This document shows positions 53,003 through 62,415 of a stretch of DNA of 64,000 nt, piece after piece (position 1 is the first letter of the stretch; every line of letters begins with the position of its first letter). The position numbers and the translations under genes were made by a program. The notes below the pieces were generated by a model, which searched no databases, was not told the DNA's origin, and was given only the letters and a program-made list of their open reading frames with translations. This DNA comes from Micromonospora matsumotoense. GTDB taxonomy: Bacteria; Actinomycetota; Actinomycetes; Mycobacteriales; Micromonosporaceae. The stretch lies in NCBI RefSeq assembly GCF_900091525.1, contig NZ_FMCU01000003.1, forward strand, positions 496,001 through 560,000, given 5' to 3'.

Positions 53003-54313
53003 TCAGGCCCGGGCCCGGACGTAGGCGACGCACTCGTCGTGCAACGGTTGCCACGGCTCGCCGAAGACCTGCGCGGACGCCTCCTCGACGGCACGGCCCC
53101 CGGACAGCGCCGCCCGGAAGAAGTCCCGGACGCGCTGCTCGCCGTACCGGTCGACGAGGTGCCGGACGGCCAGGTAGCCGATGCCGTAGGCGGCACCCGC
53201 CCGGTCGGCCGGGGCGTCGTCGGCCGGGGCGAGGGCGGCGAGCCGACCGTCCCAGCCGGCGGCGACGAACCGGTGCACCTGGTCCAGCCCCTCGTAGCGG
53301 TCGACCGGGGCGTGGTCGGTGGCGGCGTACTCGGCCAACCCCTCCACCAGCCACCAGGTCGGCCCGCCCCGCCAGCCCGCCGCAGGCAGCGAGGCGGCAT
53401 GGGCCAGCTCGTGCCGGAGCAGCTCGTCGGGGCCGCTGGCGGTGAGCGCGGCGGCGTTGAGCACCACCTCGTGCCGCCCGTCGCCGACGGTCACCGCGTA
53501 CCCGGCGGTCCACCGGGGTCGGCCGCCGCCGTACCAGCGACGCCACTCGGCCCGGCCGGCGTAGAAGATCCGGTACCGGTCCGGGGGCGGACCCGCGACC
53601 GCGAACCGGTCGGCGACCTGCGCCGCCGCCTCGGCCCCGGCCAGCAGCCCCGGCAGCCGACCCCGGTAGGCCGGGGTGGTGGCCACCACGCTCCGGGGGC
53701 CGACGGCGGTGACCAGCTCGCTGACCTCCCAGGGACGCGGTCCGGTCCGCCCCGCCCGGGACTCCTCGACGGCGACCAGGACGGGGGTGTCCCCCGACTC
53801 GCGCCACCGGGTCTGGACCCGCACCGGGTCGGGCCGGCAGTCCGGCACGACGAGGCAGTAGCGGAAGGTGACCGGTTGCCGCCACCGGCCGGGCTGCCCG
53901 GCGACGGCGGTGGGCGGCCCCTCCGGCTCGGCCCGCCACACCCTCACCCGCAGCGCCCGCAGGGCCGCGTACCGGCGGGCCAGATCGGGGCGGGCGGGCC
54001 GGTCGGCGATCGCCAGGAAGCCGGCGCGGTCACCGCGCCGCAGGGCCACGGCCTGCCGGTCGAGCTGGGCCGCGAGGTCCCGGCCGAGGCGGGCCGCCCG
54101 GCCGGCCGGGGCAGCCTGGCCAGCCTGGTCGACCGGGTCCGCCGGGTCGGCCCGGCCGGCCGCCGGACGGGCCGCCGCCGGACGGTCGGCACCGCGCTCG
54201 GCGGCGTCGGCCAGCAGCACCGCCGGCAGACCGCAGACGAGCAGGGACAGGGCCACCGCGAGCGCCGTCCGCCGCGGCCACCGTGGGCGACGGCGCGGGG
54301 CGTCCTCGGTCAC
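53003..54313 (-). CDS. Membrane-anchored gluzincin-type metalloprotease
   Basis: 436 residues. A membrane segment at about 17-36 anchors it, then a Pro/Ala linker. The catalytic zinc site is HELAH (301-305) with GLAEY (Glu328, the third ligand) 23 residues on, a peptidase MA-like gluzincin arrangement. The segment before (YRIFYAGRAEWRRWYGG) is conserved in this group. Outside the cell by topology. The substrate is unknown. Its promoter lies beyond 54313, separate from the proline dehydrogenase gene. Confidence 0.8.
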   Translation of the reverse strand: MTEDAPRRRPRWPRRTALAVALSLLVCGLPAVLLADAAERGADRPAAARPAAGRADPADPVDQAGQAAPAGRAARLGRDLAAQLDRQAVALRRGDRAGFLAIADRPARPDLARRYAALRALRVRVWRAEPEGPPTAVAGQPGRWRQPVTFRYCLVVPDCRPDPVRVQTRWRESGDTPVLVAVEESRAGRTGPRPWEVSELVTAVGPRSVVATTPAYRGRLPGLLAGAEAAAQVADRFAVAGPPPDRYRIFYAGRAEWRRWYGGGRPRWTAGYAVTVGDGRHEVVLNAAALTASGPDELLRHELAHAASLPAAGWRGGPTWWLVEGLAEYAATDHAPVDRYEGLDQVHRFVAAGWDGRLAALAPADDAPADRAGAAYGIGYLAVRHLVDRYGEQRVRDFFRAALSGGRAVEEASAQVFGEPWQPLHDECVAYVRARA

Positions 54314-54431
54314 CGGCGAAGAGTACGACGAATCGGGGCGATCCCTCCAGAGTCACCCGCGCGGCGACCCGCCCCGGCCCGGCGCGACCGGCACCCGTCG
54401 GTTCACTGCGCCGGGGTCGCCCCCGAGCGGC

Positions 54432-55352
54432 TCACTTCTTGGAGGCCAGGGCCCGGCCGAAGAAGACCAGGTTCGCGGGACGCTCGGCGAGACGGCGCAT
54501 CAGGTAGCCGTACCAGTCCTCCCCGTACGGCAGGTAGGTGCGCACCGTGTAGCCCTCGCCGGCCAGCCGGGCCTGCTCCTCGGGACGGATGCCGTACAGC
54601 ATCTGGAACTCGAACTCGTCCGGCCCCCGGTCGAACCAGCGGGCCCGGTCCTCGCCGATGGCGATCAGGCGCGGGTCGTGGGTGGCCAGCATCGGGTAGC
54701 CGGCCCCGGACATCAGCACGTTGAGGCAGCGCACGTACGACTTGTCCACCTCGCGGGCCGACTGGTAGGCCACCGACTCCGGCTCGGCGTACGCGCCCTT
54801 GCACAGCCGTACCCGGGAGCCGACGCCGGCCAGTTCCCGGCAGTCCGACTCGGTCCGCCGCAGGTAGGCCTGGAGCACCGCCCCGGTCGACGGGTGGTCC
54901 TTGCGCAGCTTGAGCAGCGTGTCCAGGGTCGAGTCGGTGGTGGTGTGGTCCTCCATGTCCAGGGTGACCGTGGTGCCCGCCTGGTCGGCCGCCACGCAGA
55001 TCGCCCGCACGTTGTCGTACGCCAGCTGCGCGTCGAAGCGTTGGCCGAGGGCGGAGAGTTTCACGCTCACCTCGGCGGCCGGGGTGAGCCCGGCGGCGGC
55101 GAGCCCCCGCAGCAGGGCGAGGTACTCGTCCCGGGTGGCGGTGGCCTGGTCGGGGGTGACGGTGTCCTCGCCGAGATTGTCGAGGGTGACCGTGAGGCCG
55201 TCGGCGACGAGTTCGCGGGTCGCGCGCAACGCGTCGTCGGTGCCGGTGCCGGCGACGAACCGGCGGACGACGTCCCGGGTGAGCGGGGCCGTCGCGACGA
55301 GCCGCTCGACCTGGGATGACCGGGAGGCGGCAAGAATGACGGAACGGAGCAT
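54432..55352 (-). CDS. Proline dehydrogenase
   Basis: 306 residues, the monofunctional short form. Oxidises proline to pyrroline-5-carboxylate using FAD. Typical TIM-barrel pieces: VTLDNLGEDT, EVSVKLSALGQ, VTLDMEDHTTTDSTL, QAYLRRTESD, VRLCKGAYAEP, FEFQMLYGIRPE and a final RTYLPYGEDWYGYLMRRLAERPANL, where the Arg-Arg pair holds the proline carboxylate. No P5C dehydrogenase is adjacent. Divergent from the small lipoprotein gene. Confidence 0.95.
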   Translation of the reverse strand: MLRSVILAASRSSQVERLVATAPLTRDVVRRFVAGTGTDDALRATRELVADGLTVTLDNLGEDTVTPDQATATRDEYLALLRGLAAAGLTPAAEVSVKLSALGQRFDAQLAYDNVRAICVAADQAGTTVTLDMEDHTTTDSTLDTLLKLRKDHPSTGAVLQAYLRRTESDCRELAGVGSRVRLCKGAYAEPESVAYQSAREVDKSYVRCLNVLMSGAGYPMLATHDPRLIAIGEDRARWFDRGPDEFEFQMLYGIRPEEQARLAGEGYTVRTYLPYGEDWYGYLMRRLAERPANLVFFGRALASKK

Positions 55353-55475
55353 GAGCCGAGCGTATCGCCCGGGGGTGTGACCGCGCCCGGCGGCGGCCGG
55401 ACCGCACCGGGAGGTTCCAACCGCATCACGGGCCCCGGTCCGGGGGCGCGCCGGTGGCGTGGATCAGTTACAACC

Positions 55476-55757
55476 ATGAGCGTGGAACGACACCCCCGCC
55501 GCCGGCTGCGGTCGGCCTCCGTGCAGCTCGGCGCGCTCACCGCGCTGGCGCTGGCCCTCTCCGGCTGCAACCTCACCTCCGACGACGACGATGACGACTG
55601 CGCCCTCGGGCCGGTCGGCGGCGGGGACACCGTGGCACTCGCCATGCAGGTGCCGACCGTCGGCATCGATCCCCGGGCCGCGGCACCCGACCCGGTGGCC
55701 GGCGCGCTGCCGGACCGCGGCGGCTTCGGCACCCATCTCGCCTCCTGCGGCGGCTGA
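55476..55757 (+). CDS. Small putative lipoprotein
   Basis: 93 residues from ATG 55476. A basic start and a hydrophobic stretch end in a lipobox, LALSGC (Cys around 31), followed by an Asp run (SDDDDDDC). The mature part has two more Cys. No known domain. Two bases separate it from the YgiC-like gene. In E. coli the lipoprotein gene ygiB is also directly before ygiC; this pair has the same layout but the protein is far shorter. Confidence 0.7.
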   Translation: MSVERHPRRRLRSASVQLGALTALALALSGCNLTSDDDDDDCALGPVGGGDTVALAMQVPTVGIDPRAAAPDPVAGALPDRGGFGTHLASCGG

Positions 55758-55759
55758 CG

Positions 55760-56926
55760 GTGCGCCGGGAGCGGGTCACCCCCCGCCCGGACTTCGACTC
55801 GGTGATCCGCACCCAGGGCCTGGTGTACGTCGACACCGAGCTGCCCGACGGCGAGATCATGTCGTACTGGGACGAGTCCGCCGCGTACGCCTTCGACCTC
55901 GACGAGGTGCTGCGGCTGGAGGAGGCGACCGAGGAGCTGCACCGGATGTCGGTGGCCGCCGCCGAACACGTGGTGGCCCGTGGCCGGTACGCCGAGTTCG
56001 GCATCCCGGCCTGGGCGGCGCAGGCGGTGGCCCGGTCCCTGCACGAACGCCCACCCACCCTGTACGGCCGGTTCGACCTCGCCTACGACGGCTCGTGGCC
56101 GCCGAAACTGCTGGAGTACAACGCCGACACCCCGACCGCCCTGGTCGAGGCGAGCATCGTCCAGTGGTACTGGCTGGAGGAGACCCGCCCCGACGCCGAC
56201 CAGTGGAACAGCCTGCACGAGCGGCTGGTCGGGGCGTGGGCCAAGATCGGCGCCGGGCTGCACGACCGGCGGGTGCACGTGTGCTGGTCCAACGAGGAGG
56301 AGTCCGGCGAGGACCAGATCACCGCCGGCTACCTGGCCGAGACGGCCCGGCAGGCCGGACTGGACGTGACGCTGCTGCCGATCCAGCACGTCGGGTGGGA
56401 CGGCCGGCGCTTCGTCGACGCCGCCGACCAGCCGGTCACCACCTGCTTCAAGCTCTACCCGTGGGAGTGGATGCTGGCCGAGCCGTACGGCCGGCCGGCG
56501 CTCGACCCGGGCACCCCGACCACCTGGATCGAGCCGGCCTGGAAACTGCTGCTGTCGAACAAGGCGCTGCTGGCCGTGCTCTGGGAGCTGTATCCGGGGC
56601 ACGAGTACCTGCTCCCGGCCTATCTGGACTCGCCGCGCGGGATGGCGGAGTACGTGGCGAAGCCACTGCTCGGCCGGGAGGGCGGCTCGGTACGCATCGT
56701 CACCGGCGACACGGAGATCAGCAATCCGGGGATCTATGGCGACGAGGGCTTCTGCTATCAGGAATTCCGGCCGTTGCCGCAGTTCGACGGGGGTCGGATG
56801 GTGCTGGGCAGCTGGATCGTCGACGGCGAGTCGGCCGGGGTCGGCATCCGGGAGAGCGAAAGTCTGATCACTGACGGTTACGCGCGCTTCCTGCCGCACT
56901 ACATCGACGCGCCGCGTGCCCCGTGA
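55760..56926 (+). CDS. YgiC/YjfC-like ATP-grasp amide ligase
   Basis: 388 residues of the glutathionylspermidine-synthase C-terminal (pre-ATP-grasp/ATP-grasp) family. GRFDLAYDGSWPPKLLEYNADTPTALVEASIVQW is the substrate-binding part; FKLYPWEWM, LSNKALLAVLWEL, YVAKPLLGREGGSV and EFRPLPQF belong to the ATP-grasp site with the Lys and Glu pairs. Family members ligate an amine to a carboxylate. No amidase domain is present, so it cannot break the product as GspSA can. The substrate is not known. Coupled to a lipoprotein. Confidence 0.9.
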   Translation: MRRERVTPRPDFDSVIRTQGLVYVDTELPDGEIMSYWDESAAYAFDLDEVLRLEEATEELHRMSVAAAEHVVARGRYAEFGIPAWAAQAVARSLHERPPTLYGRFDLAYDGSWPPKLLEYNADTPTALVEASIVQWYWLEETRPDADQWNSLHERLVGAWAKIGAGLHDRRVHVCWSNEEESGEDQITAGYLAETARQAGLDVTLLPIQHVGWDGRRFVDAADQPVTTCFKLYPWEWMLAEPYGRPALDPGTPTTWIEPAWKLLLSNKALLAVLWELYPGHEYLLPAYLDSPRGMAEYVAKPLLGREGGSVRIVTGDTEISNPGIYGDEGFCYQEFRPLPQFDGGRMVLGSWIVDGESAGVGIRESESLITDGYARFLPHYIDAPRAP

Positions 56927-56945
56927 GTCGTCTACCGTTGGTCGG

Positions 56946-57497
56946 GTGAACTTCGACGCGTACGCCAGGACCGGCGTTGACCTCGTCAACGCCCACCTGG
57001 ACGACCTCGACGACCTGCGGGCCCTCTTTCCGGACGACAACGCGTGGATGCGCGACGAGGTCGCCGATCGGGACCTGGCGATCTTCCGGCGGGCCCAGAA
57101 GCGGCTGCGGGACGTCTTCGAGTACGGCACCTCGGGGCGCGACACCCAGGCGGTGGCCGAACTCAACGCCATGCTGGAGGCGTTCCCGGTGCAGCCGCGC
57201 ATCTCGGGTCACGACTCCAGCGACTGGCACATGCACGTGACCAGCCGGGGTGCCTCGGTCAGCGCGGAATACCTGGCCGGCGCGGCGTGGGGCCTGTCGG
57301 TGTGGCTCTGCGAGTACGGCAGCGCCCGGTTCGGGGTCTGCGCCGACGAACGCTGCGGCAACGTCTACCTGGACACCTCGTCCAACTGCTGTCGCCGGTT
57401 CTGCTCGGAGCGCTGCGCCACCCGCTCCCACGTCGCCGCCCACCGCGCCCGCAAACGCGCCGCCACCGAATCCCCCACCCTCACCCCAGTCCCCTAA
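56946..57497 (+). CDS. CGNR zinc-finger/ABATE-domain protein
   Basis: 183 residues from GTG 56946, overlapping nothing. The N-terminal ABATE-type domain (about 5-130) has FDAYARTGVDLVNAHLDDLDDLRALFP. The C-terminal zinc knot is CADERCGNVYLDTSSNCCRRFCSERCATRSHVAAHRARKR, the CGNR motif with four or more Cys, thought to bind DNA or RNA. Likely a transcription regulator. It follows the ATP-grasp gene after 19 bases and may be in its operon. Confidence 0.88.
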   Translation: MNFDAYARTGVDLVNAHLDDLDDLRALFPDDNAWMRDEVADRDLAIFRRAQKRLRDVFEYGTSGRDTQAVAELNAMLEAFPVQPRISGHDSSDWHMHVTSRGASVSAEYLAGAAWGLSVWLCEYGSARFGVCADERCGNVYLDTSSNCCRRFCSERCATRSHVAAHRARKRAATESPTLTPVP

Positions 57498-57540
57498 CCC
57501 CACCCCACCCCCCGCCCCGCCCCGCCCCGCCCCGGACGAG

Positions 57541-57598
57541 TTGATCAAGAGGTTTACGTCAAATCTGCGCCCGAACATGACGCAAACCTCTTGATCAC
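57541..57598. repeat. Dispersed inverted repeat, copy 2
   Basis: Same element as at 26392-26449: arms 57541-57561 and 57578-57598, 16-base loop. The right arm is identical to that of copy 1; the left arm has two changes (TTTACGTCA for TTTGCGTCA, and the terminal base). Here it stands between convergent genes, where it could act as a terminator. Confidence 0.88.
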
Positions 57599-57599
57599 C

Positions 57600-57665
57600 G
57601 GGGCGAGCGCGGACGGAGCCGGGGCGAGCCGGGGCGAGCACGGACGGAGCCGGGGCGAGCGCGGG
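57600..57665. repeat. 21-bp tandem repeat next to the dispersed element
   Basis: CCGGGGCGAGCGCGGACGGAG and variants (CGAGCACGGACGGAG) repeat about three times between the inverted repeat and the stop codon of the sugar isomerase. Confidence 0.6.
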
Positions 57666-57672
57666 CCGGGGG

Positions 57673-58479
57673 TCAGGCGTTGAGGGGGGTGGGGGCGGTG
57701 AGGTGGGCGCGGGCGAAGGCGAGGGACTCGCGCAGGTCGGCCTCGCGGACGGCGCGGCTCTTGGCGCCCCGGGTGGTCACCTCCACCGCCACCGAGCCGG
57801 TGAAGCCGCGCCCGGCCAGGGAGCGGAGCAGTGCGGCGCAAGGTTGGGTGCCCCGGCCGGGCACCAGGTGCTCGTCACGCCCCTCGCCGGTGCCGTCACC
57901 GAGGTGGACGTGGGCCAGGCCGGCACCCATCCGGTCGGCCATCGCCAGCGGGTCGCTGTGCGACGCGGCACTGTGCGACAGGTCGAGGGTGTAGGCGCGG
58001 TAGCCGACCTCCGTCGGGTCCCAGCCGGGCGCATACGGGACGAACTGCCGCCCGGCCATTCGTACCGGGTACATGTTCTCCACCGCGAAATGCACCCCGT
58101 CGAACCGGGCGGCGACGGTGTCCAGCCCGTCAGCGAAGGTCCGGGCGTAGTCACGCTGCCAGGTGAACGGCGGGTGCACCACCACCGTCGGCGCCTCCAG
58201 CGTGTCGGCCAGCTCGGCGGCCCGGCGCAGCCGCTCCCACGGGTCGGGGCTCCACACCCGCTGGGTGACCAGCAGGCAGGGGGCGTGCACCGACAGCACC
58301 GGGACGCCGTAGTGCGCGGCGAGACCGCGCAGCGCGCCCGCGTCCTGGCTGACGGCGTCGGTCCAGACCATCACCTCGACCCCGTCGTAGCCGAGTGCCG
58401 CGGCGAGTTGGAACGCCGCCGCGGTCCGTTCAGGAAAGACCGAGGAACTGGACAGAAGCACCGGGACGCGGGAAGTCAC
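57673..58479 (-). CDS. Sugar phosphate isomerase/epimerase-type TIM barrel
   Basis: 268 residues from GTG 58479 (GGGGAT upstream; the frame is open to 58602 without a ribosome site). AP-endonuclease-2/xylose-isomerase-like TIM barrel: [10 protein letters not shown] (first metal Glu), [22 protein letters not shown] (second Glu), YTLDLSHSA (Asp, His), [21 protein letters not shown] (metal and phosphate-site His, Asp) and VAVEVTTRG (last Glu). Could be an isomerase/epimerase of a sugar or inosose. No sugar-uptake genes are nearby. Confidence 0.85.
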   Translation of the reverse strand: MTSRVPVLLSSSSVFPERTAAAFQLAAALGYDGVEVMVWTDAVSQDAGALRGLAAHYGVPVLSVHAPCLLVTQRVWSPDPWERLRRAAELADTLEAPTVVVHPPFTWQRDYARTFADGLDTVAARFDGVHFAVENMYPVRMAGRQFVPYAPGWDPTEVGYRAYTLDLSHSAASHSDPLAMADRMGAGLAHVHLGDGTGEGRDEHLVPGRGTQPCAALLRSLAGRGFTGSVAVEVTTRGAKSRAVREADLRESLAFARAHLTAPTPLNA

Positions 58480-58555
58480 ATCCCCGAGGGTAGCTTGGCT
58501 CGCCACCACAGTTCCGGACGAGCAACCGCAAAAGCCGCGCAACGACCGGCGTACG

Positions 58556-59500
58556 TCACATCGGTTCCAGCTGATCCAACCGTCTGAGGATGACGCCCTC
58601 ACGCAGCGCCCACGGGCAGATGTCCACCGCCGGCACGTCGAACCGGCGCAGCACCGCCTCGGCCACCACCGCGCCGGCCAGCAGTTGGTGGGCCCGGCCG
58701 GCGCTCACCCCCTCCAGCTCGGAGAGCTTGGCCGGTGGGATGTGCCGGACGAACCCCAGCACCTGCCGCACCCCGGTCCGGGTGAGGCCGCGCCGGGCCC
58801 ACAGGCCCGCCGAGGAGGGGGCCGCCCCGGCCAGCCGGGCCAGCGTCCGGAACGTCTTGGAGCTGGCCACCGGGCGGTCCCAGCCCACCCCGGACAGCTT
58901 CTCCACCACCGGGTCGAGCTGCGCGTCGACGTACTCCCGCAGCTCCTCCACGGCCTCGGCGGTCGGCGGCGTCGACCCCGACGGGTCGACGTGCAGCCGG
59001 TCCCGGCTCAACCGGCCGGCCCCCAGCGGCAGCGACACCGCCACCTCCGGGTCCTCGTCGATGCCGGCCGCCAGCTCCAACGACCCGCCGCCGATGTCCA
59101 TCGCCAGCAGCCGCCCCGCCGACCAGCCGAACCACCGCCGGACCGCGAGGAATGTCGCCCGCGCCTCGTCCGCACCGGAGAGCACCTCCAGCCGTACGCC
59201 GGTCTCCTCGCGGACCCGGGTCAGCACCTCGGCGGCGTTGGTGGCGTCGCGCACCGCGCTGGTCGCGAAGGCCAGCAGGTCGTCGGCGGCCAGCGCGGTG
59301 GCCGACGCGCGCGCCGCGCCGACCGCCCCGACCAACCCGTCCGCGCCGGCCCGGGTGAGCGCGCCGTCCGGGCCGATCTGCTCGGCCAGCCGCAGCACCA
59401 CCTTCTCGGAGTGCGCCGCCCACGGGTGCGCGCCGTGGTGGGCGTCGACCACCAGCAGATGAACCGTGTTGGAACCGACGTCGAGCACACCCAGCCGCAT
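58556..59500 (-). CDS. Ppx/GppA family exopolyphosphatase-type protein
   Basis: 314 residues from ATG 59500. ASKHA ATPase fold: [14 protein letters not shown] (5-18), [23 protein letters not shown]. Single-domain short form, usual in actinobacteria, where two Ppx proteins exist. Cleaves polyphosphate or ppGpp/pppGpp. Near the phosphate regulator genes, consistent with a phosphate-storage role. ATG 59551 is an alternative start; the chosen one places the Asp-Gly-Ser motif at the usual position. Confidence 0.92.
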   Translation of the reverse strand: MRLGVLDVGSNTVHLLVVDAHHGAHPWAAHSEKVVLRLAEQIGPDGALTRAGADGLVGAVGAARASATALAADDLLAFATSAVRDATNAAEVLTRVREETGVRLEVLSGADEARATFLAVRRWFGWSAGRLLAMDIGGGSLELAAGIDEDPEVAVSLPLGAGRLSRDRLHVDPSGSTPPTAEAVEELREYVDAQLDPVVEKLSGVGWDRPVASSKTFRTLARLAGAAPSSAGLWARRGLTRTGVRQVLGFVRHIPPAKLSELEGVSAGRAHQLLAGAVVAEAVLRRFDVPAVDICPWALREGVILRRLDQLEPM

Positions 59501-59574
59501 GAGAAAGACCCTAGGGCCACCGTGTTTCGGCGGCACGCCGGCCGGCCGCACCGCGCGCGCGTACGCTGGTCCGG

Positions 59575-60387
59575 GTGACGAGCCAGGTGGAGCTGCACGT
59601 GCTGGTGGACGACCCCGGCGACCCGCGCAGCCGGGAGGTGGAGCTGGACTTCCCCCGGGAGTGGATCGAGTTCGTCGACCCGGCCGACGGGCGGCACCTG
59701 GTCCGCGCCGACCTCACCTGGCTGCTGTCCCGTTGGACGTGCGTCTTCGGCCGGGGCTGCCACGGCATCGTCGCCGGCCGGGCCGCCGACGGCTGCTGCT
59801 CGCACGGCGCGTTCTTCACCGATGCCGACGACGAGAAGCGGGTCCGGGCGGCCGTCAAGCGGCTCACCCCGCAGACCTGGCAGCACTTCCGCCGGGGTAC
59901 GAAGAACTGGACCGAGACCGACACCGTCGACGGCAAGAACCCGGCCCGGCGTACCGCCACCCGGGGCGAGGACGCCCCGTGCGTGTTCCTCAACGACGCC
60001 GACTTCCCCGGTGGGGGCGGGTGCGCCCTGCACGGCCAGGCGCTGCGCGACGGGGTGCACCCGCTGGAATACAAGCCGGACGTCTGCTGGCAACTGCCGA
60101 TCCGTCGCGACCAGGAGTGGACCACCCGGCCCGACGACACCAAGGTGCTGGTCTCGACGCTGGCCGAGTTCGACCGGCGGGGCTGGGGCTCCGGCGGGCA
60201 CGACCTGGACTGGTGGTGCACCTCCTCCACCGACGCGCACGTCGGCACCGAGGCGATGTACCTGTCGTACGGCCCGGAGCTGACCGCGCTGATCGGCGCG
60301 CCCGCGTACGCGAGGCTGGCCGAGCTGTGCGCGGCCCGGCTGGGTCAGGGTCAGATCGCCCCGCACCCGGCCAGCCCGCAGGGGTGA
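59575..60387 (+). CDS. Cysteine-rich actinobacterial protein of unknown function
   Basis: 270 residues, GTG 59575. Not a family I can name with confidence. Cys56, Cys62, the pair Cys74-Cys75, Cys136, Cys150, Cys171 and later Cys in WWCTSS suggest a bound metal or Fe-S cluster, with [26 protein letters not shown] and WQLPIRRDQ as likely conserved blocks. The pattern is reminiscent of YkgJ/DUF3109-type metal proteins. Convergent with regX3; 18 bases apart. Confidence 0.7.
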   Translation: MTSQVELHVLVDDPGDPRSREVELDFPREWIEFVDPADGRHLVRADLTWLLSRWTCVFGRGCHGIVAGRAADGCCSHGAFFTDADDEKRVRAAVKRLTPQTWQHFRRGTKNWTETDTVDGKNPARRTATRGEDAPCVFLNDADFPGGGGCALHGQALRDGVHPLEYKPDVCWQLPIRRDQEWTTRPDDTKVLVSTLAEFDRRGWGSGGHDLDWWCTSSTDAHVGTEAMYLSYGPELTALIGAPAYARLAELCAARLGQGQIAPHPASPQG

Positions 60388-60405
60388 GCGCCGTGCGCCG
60401 CCGGC

Positions 60406-61089
60406 CTACGGCTCGAACTTGTAGCCCAGCCCGCGCACGGTGACGATGAACCGGGGCGCCGACGGCTCCGGTTCGATCTTGGAACGCAGCCGCTTGACGT
60501 GCACGTCCAGGGTCTTGGTGTCACCGACGTAGTCGGCGCCCCAGACCCGGTCGATGAGCTGCCCCCGGGTGAGCACCCGGCCTGCGTTGCGCAGCAGCAG
60601 CTCCAGCAGCTCGAACTCCTTGAGCGGGAGCTGCACGGTCGTCCCGTCGACGGTCACCACGTGCCGTTCGATGTCCATCCGGACCGGGCCGGCGGCCAGC
60701 GTCGGCGCACCCGACTCGGTCACCTCGGGGCTCTGCCGGCGCAGCACCGCCCGGATCCGGGCCACCAGCTCCCGGGGCGAGTACGGCTTGGTGACGTAGT
60801 CGTCGGCGCCGATCTCCAGCCCGACCACCTTGTCGATCTCGCTGTCCCGGGCGGTCACCATGATGATCGGCACGTGCGAGCGCTGTCGCAACTGCCGGCA
60901 GACCTCCGTCCCGGACATCTCCGGGAGCATCAGGTCGAGCAGCACGATGTCCGCGCCGGTCCGGTCGAACTCGGTGAGGGCGGAGGTGCCCGTCGCGGCG
61001 ACGGAGACCTCGAAACCCTCCTTGCGGAGCATGTACGACAAGGCGTCGGAGAACGACTCCTCGTCCTCGACCACCAGTACGCGGCTCAA
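60406..61089 (-). CDS. regX3: Phosphate response regulator RegX3 (PhoP-type)
   Basis: 227 residues, TTG 61089 with GGAAAGGA upstream. Receiver domain with Asp52, Thr79 and Lys101 (VTKPYSPRELVARI) and the acidic Glu8-Asp9. OmpR-type winged HTH about 130-227 (LPLKEFELLELLLRNAGRVLTRGQLIDRVWGADYVGDTKTLDVHVKRLRSKIEP). Activates genes for phosphate uptake under starvation. Pair with the kinase just upstream; divergent from phoU. Confidence 0.94.
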   Translation of the reverse strand: MSRVLVVEDEESFSDALSYMLRKEGFEVSVAATGTSALTEFDRTGADIVLLDLMLPEMSGTEVCRQLRQRSHVPIIMVTARDSEIDKVVGLEIGADDYVTKPYSPRELVARIRAVLRRQSPEVTESGAPTLAAGPVRMDIERHVVTVDGTTVQLPLKEFELLELLLRNAGRVLTRGQLIDRVWGADYVGDTKTLDVHVKRLRSKIEPEPSAPRFIVTVRGLGYKFEP

Positions 61090-61111
61090 CGGGGTGTTTC
61101 CTTTCCTACGG

Positions 61112-62395
61112 TCAGGCCCGGCGCAGTTCGGCCGGGCCGGGCTCGATCCCAGCCGACGGCAGTATCGTCTCCAGGGCGTCCGGCGGGCCGGCGGGTAGCC
61201 GGAGGGTGAATGTCGAACCCCCTCCCAGAGTGCTCGCCACCTCCACCCGGCCGCCATGGTTGCTGGCGATGTGTTTGACGATGGCCAGGCCGAGGCCGGT
61301 GCCACCGGTGGCGCGGGAGCGGGCCTGGTCGGCCCGGTAGAACCGCTCGAAGATCCGGTCGACGTCGGTGGGGGCGATGCCGATGCCCTGGTCGGTGACG
61401 GAGACCGTGACGTGGTCGTCGTCCGCCCGGGTGCTGACCCGGACGGTGGTGTCCTCGCCGGAGTAGGTGATCGCGTTCTCCACCAGGTTGGACACGGCGG
61501 TGGCGAGCTGACTGTCGCTGCCGTACGCGGTCAGCCCCCGCTGCCCGTCGGTGACCACCTGGACGCGGCGCGCGGCGGCCGAGGTACGGGTCCGGTCGAG
61601 CACCTCGGCGATCACCCAGTCGACCGCGACGGGCTCCGGCGCGGGTTGCGGCTCGGCGCCCTGGAGCCGGGTCAGCTCCAGCAACTCCTGGACCAGCCGG
61701 CCGAGCCGGGTCGACTCGTGCTGGATGCGCTCGGCGAACCGGCGGGCGGCCAGCATGTCCTCGGAGAGGTCGGGTGCCCCGTCGGCCGGTTCGGTGGCGT
61801 CGACGAGCGCCTCGGCGAGCAGCTGCAACGCCCCGATCGGGGTCTTCAGCTCGTGGCTGACGTTGGCCACGAAGTCCCGCCGCACCCGGGCCAGCCGGTG
61901 CGACTCGGTGACGTCGGCGGCTTCGACGGCGATGTACCCGCCGCCGATGCCCATCGCCCGCAGGTGCACGCCGAGCGGGTTCTCCCCGGCGTTGTCGCGG
62001 CCCCGGGGCAGGTCCAGCTCGATCTCGCGCCGCACCCCGGTCCGCCGGACCTGCCCGGCGAGGGTACGGATCAACGGATGGGCCGCGATGGAGCCGGGAG
62101 TGGCGCCGGTACGGAGCAGTCCCATCGCCCGGGCGGCCGGGTTCACCAGCACCGGCACGTCGTCCGGGCCGAGCACCACGACACCGGCGCGGAGCGAGTC
62201 GATGGTCTTGCGGCCGAGCCCGGTCAGCCCGCCGGACTGGTCGTCGGGAATCGCACGCCTCCCCAGGTTCCAACGGGAGCCCTCGCTCCCGGACGACGCC
62301 GCACGACGCCGCCAGTCGTGGACGGGTCGCGACAGCAGCAGCCCGGCGACCAGTCCGGTCCCCAGGGCCACCACGATCGCCACCGCCCATTCCAC
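61112..62395 (-). CDS. senX3: Phosphate-sensing histidine kinase SenX3 (PhoR-type)
   Basis: 427 residues. One membrane segment (3-21), a PAS-like domain (about 65-165), HisKA with VSHELKTPIGAL (His181), and HATPase with NLVENAITYS, VTDQGIGIAP and GGTGLGLAIVKHI. Fewer membrane segments than PhoR of Gram-negatives, as in mycobacterial SenX3. Located 22 bases upstream of regX3 on the same transcript. Phosphate state would reach it through PhoU. Confidence 0.94.
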   Translation of the reverse strand: MEWAVAIVVALGTGLVAGLLLSRPVHDWRRRAASSGSEGSRWNLGRRAIPDDQSGGLTGLGRKTIDSLRAGVVVLGPDDVPVLVNPAARAMGLLRTGATPGSIAAHPLIRTLAGQVRRTGVRREIELDLPRGRDNAGENPLGVHLRAMGIGGGYIAVEAADVTESHRLARVRRDFVANVSHELKTPIGALQLLAEALVDATEPADGAPDLSEDMLAARRFAERIQHESTRLGRLVQELLELTRLQGAEPQPAPEPVAVDWVIAEVLDRTRTSAAARRVQVVTDGQRGLTAYGSDSQLATAVSNLVENAITYSGEDTTVRVSTRADDDHVTVSVTDQGIGIAPTDVDRIFERFYRADQARSRATGGTGLGLAIVKHIASNHGGRVEVASTLGGGSTFTLRLPAGPPDALETILPSAGIEPGPAELRRA

Positions 62396-62415
62396 CCGGC
62401 GATCGTAGGGTCATT

